This document shows, one piece after another, positions 13,401-25,400 of a stretch of 64,000 nt of DNA. Below the pieces are notes generated by a model that worked only from the letters and a program-made list of their open reading frames with translations, did not search any database and was not told where the DNA came from. Source of the DNA: Spinacia oleracea (taxonomy: Eukaryota; Streptophyta; Magnoliopsida; Caryophyllales; Amaranthaceae); contig NC_079491.1 of assembly GCF_020520425.1 (NCBI RefSeq), positions 45,746,027 to 45,810,026 on the forward strand, in the 5' to 3' direction. The position numbers and the translations under genes are program-made. Numbering within the stretch: the stretch's first letter is position 1; every line of letters starts with the position of its first letter.

Positions 13401-16400
13401 TTCGTATAGTAAGTTTCAAAAACGTGCCGTAAAAAAAATAGTTTCACTGACATGTTTTTTTTTACAGATACACTAATGTGAAATTTGGTATACGAAATTA
13501 GCATCTATTATATTTTAGCATATTATTTCCTTTTTGTTTATTTTCTAGGCACAGTAGATTGATTTAAAGTAGTAATTATGCTATAAATCTAAATAATTAT
13601 AATATTACGTAAAGATAATTATTCTACACATTATCTTATTTAAACGTTTTTGTTTCCTTATGGAAATTTATTCAATATACTTATTTTAGGTAATGACATC
13701 TTCAATAATATATTGTTGTCATAAATTAATTAAATTATATAATTATCCTGTTTAATTAGGGAAAAACAAAAGAGCGGGAAATTTTTTAACCACAAGCTGA
13801 CGTGTCAGTTTTGGTTTTAGGGACCTCTCTTTTAGTATCGTTATAGATGTGTTTTCTTCATCAAAAGTGTTGTTTTAAAGAAGTATAAAGAGCTAAATAA
13901 TCAGATATTCAGTTTTGAATCAACACAATGTACTCTTTTTTCGTGTACTTTTAATGGACGAAATTGGTTCTCATTGGAACTTGGTTCTATATATAATAGT
14001 CATTTTTTTTTGCAGGATGTTAGAAAACCGTGGTCCACACATGGTGGACAATGATTTCACTCCTTATTCTGCACTTAACATCTTTGTGAAAGACCTGGTT
14101 AGCTAAAGTAGCTTATGCATAACCAATTTATATGTTTCCAAATTTAATTTTGTAACAGTATGGTTAAACATGATTCTTTTTAGGGAATTGTTTCTCATGA
14201 ATGCTCTTCTCGGAAAATTCCACTTCATGTTGCTGTCACAGCACACCAATTATTTTTAGCAGGTATGTATTCTGGATTCTTTTTTAATTTTTAATTTTTC
14301 ACTATGACAACATTCTGTACTGTATTCAATTTCAGTTCTTGCACCCGTCAAAACAAAAAAAAAAAAATCAGTTCTTGCAATAACAAATCATCTGGTGACC
14401 CAGTACAGTTTTTCTGCTGCACAAAGTTGGATTTTAACTTTGTTGATTGTAAATGAAATGGTTCTGAGGTGCATATACCTAATTGGTTCTGCTTGTTCCA
14501 TGGGGGCAACAGCTAATGAGCTGGGTTCACATGCACCATCAAATTCACAAGTGTCACATGTCAGAGCTGCTTCATTTACAGCTAATTTATAGTATATGAT
14601 TTGTGAAGATTGTATTGTTTGCTTTTTAATTTATATATGATTTGTGAAGAATTCCCCAACTTTTTCTTATATTTAAGCAATGCTTTATGGTTTTTGCTAT
14701 CAGGTTCTGCTGCTGGCTGGGGTGCTCTTGATGATGCTGCTGTTGTCAAGGTACACAAGATACATTCCTTGATACTTTTTATGAAAATATATCTTTTAAT
14801 AAGAAGTGTGTTTAATTTAACAACCATTAAGTCTTAGGAAATTTACGGTGATTTTCATGTTGGAGTATAGTTTGATCCTAGGCCATTGCATATACTTTTT
14901 CTGTACTGATCAGTGTGAATAGGTATATAGATTTCCATATCACTTCTTTTTTTATCAAGTTTGTTAACTTTCTATTTGTTTTTCTTTTATTTTTAGTTTT
15001 ATGAGTCTCTCACAGGAGTCAAAGTTGAAGGAAAGCGCCCAGTCCTTAGTAAAGAACATGTGATGAAATGTCTTCCGCCTGAGTGGCCTGTGGATCTTAC
15101 CAGTGACATAATCAAGCTATGTGAGAACAATATGAAGCCTTTGGTTGTTCTCGACGATGATCCAACAGGAACACAAACAGTTCATGATATTGACGTTCTA
15201 ACAGAATGGTACGCATCCTACATCTATAATGATGTCTTTTGTTGGAAGATTTATTGTTTCTACAAGGTCATATAAAGGGTCAACTAATTTGGAACATGAA
15301 TTTGAGAAAAAGAGTGGGCCAGGTTACTTTATGAGTTTGTGTTAAGCTGTGTAGTGATCATTACTGTAATAAGTAACGATATGGTGCAGTTCTCAATCTG
15401 TCTATAAATATAATTGCGGGAGTTGGTCTTATTGCTTCTATTTATCTTGCAGGAATGTTGATGCACTTATCGAGCAATTCAGAAAAAATCCCAAGTGCTT
15501 TTTTATATTGACAAACTCAAGAGCTCTTAATTCGGAGAAGGTATTTTAGTGGAAATTTTATTTTAATATCATTGTGTTATGTATGGATGTATGCTTCTAA
15601 CATAGTTAACTTTGTGAAATTTATTTGTTACAATTTGACTTCACACAGGCTAGTGCTCTGGTAGTTGAAATCTGCCACAATCTTCAGATTGCAGCTAAAT
15701 CAGCTGATATTGAGTTCACAGTGGTATTAAGAGGTGATTCAACTCTAAGGGGACACTTTCCCCAGGTAAGGCTCTTCACATCTACCAAGTATGTCCTTGG
15801 ATTTTAACTTCTCAACTCTATTGACATGATGCTTGCCTTTTTGTCAGGAAGTTGATGCTGTTGTTTCAGTTTTGGGGGACATTGATGCATGTATCATTTG
15901 TCCATTTTTTCTTCAAGGCGGTCGCTTCACTATAGGAGATGTACATTATGTTGCAGAAGCTGACAGGTAAACATGTACATAGTTTATTGCTGATTTGATA
16001 ATGGACACAATGGTTCTGTCTGAAATCTCATGCTGTAATACGTAAATTAGGCTTGTTCCCGCCGGTGACACAGAGTTCGCCAAAGATTCCGCTTTTGGCT
16101 ATAAATCTTCAAATCTGCGAGAGGTTTGGCTTCTTGACCAAGTTTCACTCTTAATGATGCATGGATAATTTGCCCATTTTTTCTTCAAGTAATTAGGCTT
16201 ATATCTTGGCTTCTATGAAAATTAGTGGGTTGAAGAGAAAACAGAAGGCCGTATAGCAGCTAGTAATGTTGCTTCTGTTTCCATTGAACTCTTGCGCAAT
16301 GGTGGTCCTAACGCTGTTTGTGAGCATCTCTGCAGTTTAGAGAAGGTGATGATTGCTTACCATTCTATGCTGTTTCTCATATTTATCACCTTGCTTATGC

Positions 16401-19400
16401 ATACAATATGAAAACCTGTGGCTCCTGAAATGATACATTAATGTCTAGTGAAATTAGTTGTGCTGATGAAAGCGAGAAAATTTGAAGTCTGACATGAAAC
16501 GCTGGAGAATCATGAATAACTAAATGAAAAAAAAGGAACTTTAGAAGTTTATCATTAATGCCATTAGGTGTTGTCTCTTTTCCTCAAATATGGGACTTAG
16601 TTTTTAGTTATTCTGTTTGTGTTTCCGCGTTCACAAAAGAGCATAAGAATTCTATTGTTGATCCCTAGTGCAGTTGTATGTAACATCTAGTGGCATTTTA
16701 AAACTTGTTTTATACTTGGATGAAACAGGGATCAACATGCATAGTAAATGCAGCTAGTGAAAGAGATATGGCTGTTTTTGCTGCTGGGATGATCCTGGTA
16801 AATAACGTAAATTTGTATTCTCCTTCTATACAGAACTGCTGCTAATAATTATCTGGTTAAGTAATGCAAATCTTCTTTATGACCACTAATCATTTCATCC
16901 TTTGCAAATTTATGTTCTTTTCAGGCAGAACTAAAGGGAAATCGTTATTTATGCCGCACTGCTGCTAGTTTTGTTTCTGCTAGAGTAGGTATAATTTCAA
17001 GACCTCCAATTTCACCTAAAGCTTTGGGAATTCACAAGGAAAGCAATGGTGGTCTTATTATTGTAGGATCTTATGTCCCAAAAACTACAAGACAGGTGAT
17101 TAATATTTTCTATTTCACACTCCTGTTCCATTCTGTTGTCTTTTTGAATCAAAAAAAAAATTGTTTTATTGCTGAGGCCTAATTTTTAAAATTTTATTTT
17201 TCTACAGATTGAAGAGCTCAAAGTGCAGTTTGGACATGGCTTAAGATGGATTGAGGTGATCCAGATTGTATTCCCATGCCAAAACATGTTTTTTTTTTAA
17301 AGTCCTTTTTGAGAAGGGGGAATGAAATTTAGAGATAAGGAAAACTTGTGATGCTTGTGGCATGAGAATTTAACCTTTCCATTTGAGTTTTTGCATCTTT
17401 CACTTCTATGATGACAGATTTGACTGTGCACGTTGTTTCCCCCAGATTTCGGTTAAGAAGGTCGCAATGATGTCTCCAGAAGAGAGAGAGAATGAAATCA
17501 ATCATGCTGCAGAATTGGCTGAAGTATATCTTCGGAACCGCATGGACACAGTAGTTATGACCAGTCGAGAGCTTATCTCTGGAAGAAGTTGGTGATCTTG
17601 AACTTTGTGCTTTCTTATATTCTTTATTGTCTAATGAACCATCCGTTCTTTGTTGTACTTTTTGTTTTTTATAGATCAACATCCGGAGGGGGGGGGGGGG
17701 GGGGTGCGCGTATTCTCCATGTCTTTTTTCTCAGCTTTTGTATTGCCCTGTTCAGTTCTTTCTGCAATCAGTTCTTTGAAAAGAAACATCATTCCCTCCT
17801 TTTTTTACACCATAAGTGGTTTCTCAGAGTTATCAAATTTTTCGAAGGAATGCCTGTTTGTTAAAGTATCAGAATTGTTGCAGTCTTGTTTCTCATAATT
17901 TTTAATTTATATTAAGTTTTAATCAGCACACAAATCAGTTTTGTATAGTAAAAACAGGTGAAGATAACATAGCCTTGATAGGTTTTTGACCCAATCCCTC
18001 CTTTTGTGTAGGGTTGATGACTTGACGGACCTTTACTGTTCATAGTTAACAGTATTTTGTACAAAATAAATAAATTGAGGCCATTTTGGTTTGTAAGTTA
18101 AAAAGCCACATGATGCTTCTAATCTTTGAATGTTTCAGGATTTTCAAAGTTTATCATATTGTTTCGATGTTATACGACATCTCGGTGTCATACTATGCGT
18201 ATATTGACAAGTTCCCAGCTTTCTGTTTGCAGTTAATTGAATGACTAGACGGCACTATATCATGATTTTTTCTAGTTCCGTTAATGAAAAATTGGCTTGT
18301 CCTGATACATTTTTCTCTACTAAATGATCTCTATTTCCATTAATAAACATACACAAATTTATATTTATGAAAGTAGTGTAAATGGAGAAGTTAGTTTGCT
18401 AAATATTTTCTTGCACGAGTGTGAGGCTTTCCCCTTGTAATTTAAGTTCTTTTTGTTTTTCAGCCCCTTCTGAAAGTTTGGAAATAAACTTCAAAGTAAG
18501 CTCTGCCTTGGTGGAAATCGTTCGGCGTATAGGTACAAGGCCACGCTATATTCTCGCAAAGGTACGTGGGTTGATAGAACCTTCTTGTTCTCCTTAGGTT
18601 CGTTGAATTATTGTTTGTTTGTATTTCCCTCGCCCAAGTTTGTTTTGTGAATTTTAAATATAACAACAGCTGAAAATGGATATGATCTCAAATTCTTACT
18701 TCAGTAAGGTGCAGCACTTTACATTGTGCCAAGTTCCCATTATCAGCTAATATGTGCTGAATAAGAACAACTTCCTTGTATTGCGGGATGCATTATGGTA
18801 TTCTTTTCCAATGGTTTTAGGTGCTTGGCGTTATTTTAGATGGCGGTAAACAATTTCCTTTGTTATGTGTTTGAACGGAGGAACTTTTATGTTTTACTCA
18901 TATACAGTTTCTCCGTTCTTTATGAATTTCAACATTTTGACTGTTGCAATGTTTATATACTACCTTTGACCATAGTTTTTATCACTAATATATAAACACA
19001 AATATCATTATGAATATGTTATTGGATTTCTCTCAATGTGTTTGTAAAATTTCAACTTTTTATATGTATACTTCCTCCGGGTTTTTTCTACTTGTACCAT
19101 TTGGGTTGGACACAAAAATTAAGAAAAATCATAAATATCAAAATCTCCCATGTGATAACAAACAAAACATAGGGAAAATGTTAGGTATAACGGTAAATGT
19201 GAATTGTTGCTAAGGGTAGAATGGGTATTTAGTGTGTTACACTCCAAAAAACATTTGAATTTTGAAAACATGCTATAAAAGGAAATGGTGCAACTAATAA
19301 TCTAATATGCAACTTCCATAAAAGTAAAATGTGCAAGTAAAATAAAACAGAGGAAGTATATTTTTTGATAAGTAAGCAATATATTAACAATCGTAAGAAA

Positions 19401-22400
19401 AATGTATTTACAACAAAAACCAAAAAAAGAACAAAGGAACTAGTGAGCAAACAAGCACTCGAAAAACAACTTTCACAATATTTACTAATAGATAATCGAA
19501 AATATTATTGTTCAAAGCTATGCCGGCAAGCGTGAAAGTCAAAATGTTGTAATTTAAGAAAGAACGGAGAAAGGTCTTACAATAATCTAATTTTCTTACT
19601 AGGTAACTGTATTTATTGTCATTTCAAACTGAGGTAGTTGTATCAGCTTAAATGACTGCCTACAGAGTTCATTGGGAAGATTTGGTTTCTTTTTTTAGGG
19701 TGGAATCACTTCATCTGATATTGCTACAAAAGCTCTTGACACTCGACTAGCTAAAGTAGTTGGGCAAGCCTTGGCCGGTGTTCCCTTATGGAAGCTTGGC
19801 GGTGAGAGTAAACACCCGGGAGTGCCATATATAGTTTTCCCAGGTAAGTTGGTATTTCCTCATTTCCATGTTTGGTCTCTACAATATTTGTTGCAATTTC
19901 TCCCTGAGGTAGCCTGCTAGATCTCACACCAACTCTCTGAAAATAAGACTAGTAATCTGTATTCATCAACAGTTATAACATATGGAACTCTTATGTTGAC
20001 TATCACCTTCATGAAATACAGGCAACGTTGGTGACCATAAAGCTCTTGCTGAAGTTGTAAAATCTTGGGCTCGTCCTGCAAAACTTTCATCAACCAAAGA
20101 ACTTCTGCATGTAAGAACTCCTACACATTTTTTGTTGGTTAGATTCAATCACCAAACGGTTAATTCAATTCTAACTATATCTTTTTGGCCTTAAAGAATG
20201 CAGAAAAAGGTGGATATGCTGTTGGAGCCTTTAACGTTTACAATTTGGAAGGGGTTGCTTCAGTTGTAGCTGCTGCTGAAGAAGAACGCAGTCCAGCTAT
20301 TTTGCAGGTTAGCAGTTGCTATTCTGAAAGATGATATTTGTGCAGATGACACTCATTTTGTAGGTTAAAGATGCAAACTTGAATAGATTTTTCGTACCTT
20401 CTTTAAATTTGAAACAAGTTTAGCATCTATGATCCTTCAACTCAAGAAATTATCAAAATATTCAGAAGGAAATATTTTAGGAATACAATCTTCACTCTTC
20501 AGCGTAAAAAAGTTATATCATAGAAATGATTTCATTTAGACATTGATGGACTCAGCTGAGTTAATAGAGGTGTGGCCCGTGATGCTTGGCTGTCATTGGG
20601 AGTCAAAGGAACTCACAATTCCATTGTTGATTGCCCAAGATGCATAGAGTATGATTGGGGATTCCACTGGTTCCTTTTCTTGTAATTCCTCAGTTTGTGC
20701 TTGCCAAAATCTCGTCATTTTTTGTCGTTACCGTTCCCGGTTTGCCTGCCTTGTTTGTAGGGAGTGGGGACTCAATGTTTGTAACTTATGAAGAACTATA
20801 GATTCAGCAACTAAATAAGTCTTGTTTCCTCTGATATGTGTGTTTGTGTCTTTTGAATGATGAGATTATCAGAGCAAAGCCAATGGTTGCCCTCTTCATT
20901 TTGGTCATCAACACTTATCATCAATATCTCTCTCTTCCAAGTCACCCATGACCAATCACCATGCCCACCAATGACCATCATATCTGAATGGTTGCCCAAT
21001 AGTTTATGTTCATGATTTTCTCTATCCTACTTAGGCCCTTTTCTTTTGTACTTATCAGTCCTTATTTTCAGGATAATTCAAGTAATTTAATTTCAGTTGA
21101 GTTGATTTAATTTAAGGAGCATTCACTTCAGTTAATTTAATTTCATTTCAATGAATTTAAGTTTAGTTTATTTAAGTTAAATTCAGTTAATTGAATTTCA
21201 GTTCACTGAATTTAAGTTTAGTTAAGTTAAGTTCAATTCAATTCGATTCAGCTCAATGCAATTCAATTCAATTTATTATTAGGGATAAATCTTGGACAAA
21301 TAAGGAAAGATTCCAAAAGGGAGTAACAAAAAAACAACTCAATACGGAAAGAGGACTAACAATCAAGAACGAAGGGAGTATTACTAATATTATTAATATA
21401 ATTATAATTATTAGCAATACTCCCTCCGTTTTATAATGATGTTCAATTTAGAATTTCGACACTATTCATAATCAGAGAGATTCTTCTAAATTCTTTCCAA
21501 TATATAAGAAAAAACATAATGTGGGATCTTGGTTTACTTGTCTCAGTGAGTACCTTAAGAGTATCAAAATTTTATAATTTTTACAAATGTATAATTAGAG
21601 ATAAAAATGATATAAAATATGCATTGGTGAACGTGAAAAATAGAAATTGTAACATCATTATGTAATGGAGGAAGTATATTATTTATTTTATTATTATTGG
21701 GGGCGACTCGTTTCCAAATTTTGCGAGGTGTAAAGAAATAATTATAATAATACGTGCACTACAAAGTTAATAGTCTTCTACAAGTTCTACTACACCATTT
21801 TATTTTTCTAATCATCTTTTTCCATATGATCCATGACCCTGTTGTTTTCTTCAACTACATCATCATTGCCATCTGCTATTTAACAGTGAAATAAACTTTA
21901 GGGGGCAATTTTACCATGGTATGTACTCCGTATGTACTCCTTATTATCTTATCTATTGTTATTATTTCTATTTTTGAAGTAATTATTATTATTATATTAT
22001 TATTATTTTTGTTATTATCATTATTGTTCAGTTCGGTTCAGAAATTAAGTTCAGTTAAGTTAATTTTATTTTATTTCAGTTCAGGGAATTTCAATCAAAA
22101 AGAACAGGGCCTTATTTATCAAAAAAACAAAAGAAAAACATCCATGTATGGGACACATGTCATGATGCCAACAAATGCCCAAGTTGATGTTTTGGTCATG
22201 AGCATGACCAGGGCATTGCTCTTTCGCTCTCCTAAACAACCTCCTTGTTTTTAAACTATAATTTCTCTTTCTCCCTCTTCATGATCACCCAAACTGGGCA
22301 ACCATTGGCTTCGCTCTTAATCACCTCTTCTTGCACTGTAAGCTGGCTAGTTTTCTTAGGAATATATAGTTCGGACAGTGCTGTCTTCCTAACTACTGTT

Positions 22401-25400
22401 ATTGGTACATTTAAACTACATGCTCGTTCGTCTATGCCATGGGATATGTTGTTGGAGAGGAATGCTCGCATTCTCCATATCAGGCTCTTCAACTCATGAA
22501 TCTCTTGGGTTAGAGTTATCTTTTCTGTTTCTCTTTTGTTTGTAACTTTGTGCTTTTGGATTTTTCTAGCGGTTCTCTCTGACTTCTGAGTAACAGTACA
22601 TCATGGTTGGCAAAGTATATTTAAATTTGGGTAATGATGTGTTCCATCGTACATACAGCCACGTTTCAAGATTGATTGCTAGGTTAACTAGACATGCTTG
22701 TTAAGAAAACTACTCGGAACAAAGCAAATTGGCACTTTTTACCCTTATTATTGACGGATAATAGAAGATAAAAGTATTTGACAGCATGCATGTATTTAAA
22801 ATGCAGAAATTTTCAGGACACCTCAAACAGGAAAAACGAGCATATATAAGAGGATAGACAGAGTTTTACATATTTGTGAAGACATCTTGCATACAACTAT
22901 AATTGTGGTTCAAAACAGTTAATGAGTCCATTTTTATTTTTTTGGACAGATTCATCCTGGTGCCTTGAAGCATGGAGGTATTCCCTTGGTTGCTTGCTGT
23001 CTGTCAGCTGCTGAGCAAGCCAGTGTATGTAATCTTTCATATAGGATACCCTGGCTGAGAGCAAGAGAGGGTGAGAGACCAAGAAAAAAGTAGATATCTG
23101 CATTCATTTATTTGTTATATAGGATCTATCACATTTGCATAAGGTCTTGATCTTCAGATACACTACAAATTAACCTATTTTTTCCTAGACGAACCATTTG
23201 AAGATGCATACTGTTAGCTGCTAAATTCTATGACAAACATCATGTCTTGTGTGTGTGTTTGTGTGTGCGTGTGCAATCCTAATTATTCACACAATATACT
23301 AGGATTTTTTTAAACGATTTTTCTCTTCACAACCATGACACGCTCCCAAGATTTTTAAGATAGGTTAAGTGTTGACTACCATGACATGATTTTTCTCTTG
23401 ACTACCATCACACGCTCCCAAGATTCTCCACTTTTCAGCATGTTAGGAGGGAAGAACAATTTCGTGAAAGTAACTAGCTAAATACAAAAGGAACACTATG
23501 CTGAACATTAATGTTATGTGGGAATGGAAAATTCTTGTTTTTCTGCAATATTTAACCCCTTCAGAATTTGTATTACAGGTTCCACTGACTGTTCATTTTG
23601 ACCATGGAACTTCCAAGCCAGAATTACTTGAAATGCTAGAGTTGGTGAGTTTCTTTTTGTGTAAAGTTTCTTCAATTTGGCCATACCCTTAATATTTTAG
23701 ATGTATTTTGATGTAGATATTTCTATTACTTGTTTAGTAATGTCTGAGAAATGATGCCAGGGATTTGATTCAGTAATGGTGGATGGCTCACATCTTCCAT
23801 TTGAGGACAATATATTCTATACGAAGTACATTGCTGATTTAGCTCATCAAAAAAACATTTGTGTCGAAGCTGAATTAGGCAGATTATCAGGAATTGAGGA
23901 TGACTTGACTGTCGAAGAATATGAAGCAAGGCTTACTGATATTAACCAGGTTGGATTTCTACTAATCATTTCCATTTTTCTGTCTTCTTGTGCTCTGTCT
24001 TTATTTTCTCTTTATCAAAGACGTATCTGGTGTATTGCAGGCGGAAGAGTTCCTCGATAAAACTGGTATTGATGCTCTGGCAGTGTGCATTGGCAATGTC
24101 CATGGCAAATACCCAGCAAATGGCCCAAATCTCAGGCTTGATTTGCTTAAGGTATGGGTTTCTCTATTTATTCAGAACAATTCATCAATGAAAAAACAAG
24201 CTAAAGCGAAGGACCAGAGCTCCAATAAATTTGAGGAAAGAGCGAAAAAAAGAAAAAAGTAAAAGAGAAGTTCAATATCTTGGAATTGTTTATCTGATAT
24301 GAACGTACCAAGAAATGCCTCTTAAATATGAGAACATAAAGAGGATAACCACCTTGCACACTAGATCCTTAATGATCCTCTCATTTCTCTTTTGTCGAAA
24401 TGCCCTCAATAGCAAAGAAAGTTGATTGTGTCCAAATGGATTGTTGCATTGTGTTGTGCATTCTGATGATCACATAATGGACCTGTAAAGGTTCAAACAC
24501 AGTATCTGGAGAACGCTACGTTATGCCAGCCATACGTAATAAACTTCTGCAATGATTTGATAGTTTACAGTTATTTTGTCCTGTCTGTGGAGCTAAGAGA
24601 TTCTTTACACTTGAATTATTTGCATTTATTTCTTAATGTCAACTGGATGTCGGTTCTGCAATTCCAGATCAAGTGTCAATTTGAAACATCTTTTTAGGAT
24701 TCTTATTCTTGATCCAGTGCCTGCTTTATCATCTTCTTGCAGGATCTGCATGTTTTGGCGTCCAGAAAAGGTGTGATTCTGGTCCTTCACGGAGCTTCTG
24801 GTGTACCCAAGGAACTCGTTAAGGTAATCTCTTTTCATATCATACCACTTCAAATTTCTGTAGCTAATAATGACTGTATTTTTCTGACTATGATATTTCG
24901 CATAATTCATGGAATTGACTGCACACACTTCACATTGACCACACCAACTTATTTTGCTTCACTAGCAATGACAGTATAAATTTATGTTCTTCTTATGTTT
25001 TGTCCCCTTTTTACTCTAGCTTTCTTATCTCTCTTCTCGTGAAAACTTGAGAGAGCAATAGCTGTGGAATAGAAGATCCAAACGTAACCATGAGTTGTCA
25101 AAACTGCTAAGAGAACAAATAGAATTAAGATGAGTTTGCCAGGAAGGAGAAGTAGTTTCTTTTGCCAAACTAGTTTTTCCATTTTCGTCTGTTTAGTTTG
25201 TAAGGGGGAAAAAATATTTTCTTAGAATGAAAATAGCTTTTACATGAGTTTATATAGATAAGTATCCCTCCCCCAAGCTAAATATATCATAAAAATACGG
25301 CTCACTGACTACGAGCCTTACAATTGAAGAAGGCTCGGAAAAAATGTCGACAATAGAAGTTGTGTGGCCAGTTTCTTGACTGACGACACAAGGAGACGAT

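Larger units (their letters stand above)
8930..14015 (+). other. 5.1 kb intron of the fused gene, AT-rich
   Basis: This is the longest intron, between the catalytic-lysine exon and the helical-domain exon of module 2. It contains a small Tourist-like MITE (10545-10711) and a Helitron 3' terminus (10395). Beyond these I see only AT-rich sequence with no coding frame or RNA gene. Stretches near 9484-9600 and 11925-12290 resemble MITE ends but I could not pair their termini. Confidence 0.7.
4703..15120 (+). other. Module 2: complete 3-hydroxyisobutyrate dehydrogenase-like domain
   Basis: The NAD(P)-binding motif GFIGLGAMGFGMA opens the domain in exon 4643-4837. The substrate-side signature DAPVSGGVKRA lies in exon 7524-7594. 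The catalytic lysine signature VKMVNQLLAG lies in exon 8792-8929. The C-terminal helical domain runs through the exons from 14016 to about 15120. Exons are short (47-212 bp), and the 5.1 kb intron 8930-14015 splits the catalytic-lysine exon from the helical domain. All conserved catalytic features of the beta-hydroxyacid dehydrogenase family that I looked for are present, so this second dehydrogenase unit should be catalytically competent. Confidence 0.88.
15121..20110 (+). other. Module 3: DUF1537 / OtnK-like four-carbon acid-sugar kinase domain
   Basis: The N-terminal half starts with VVLDDDPTGTQTVHDI in exon 14997-15208 and continues with LRGDSTLRGHFPQ (15649-15765) and FFLQGGRFTIGDVHYVA (15848-15966). 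The C-terminal nucleotide-binding half carries IVNAASERDMAVFAAG (16729-16797), RPRYILAKGGITSSD (18464-18561 into 19699-19843) and GVPYIVFPGNVGD (19699-20110). These are hallmark segments of the DUF1537 family, whose bacterial members phosphorylate D-threonate, D-erythronate and related acid sugars. The plant substrate is not known from the sequence. Confidence 0.85.

Noticed and set aside
17685..17702. Poly-G run of about 18 bases
   Set aside because: A simple homopolymer in an intron; its length may also be affected by sequencing error.
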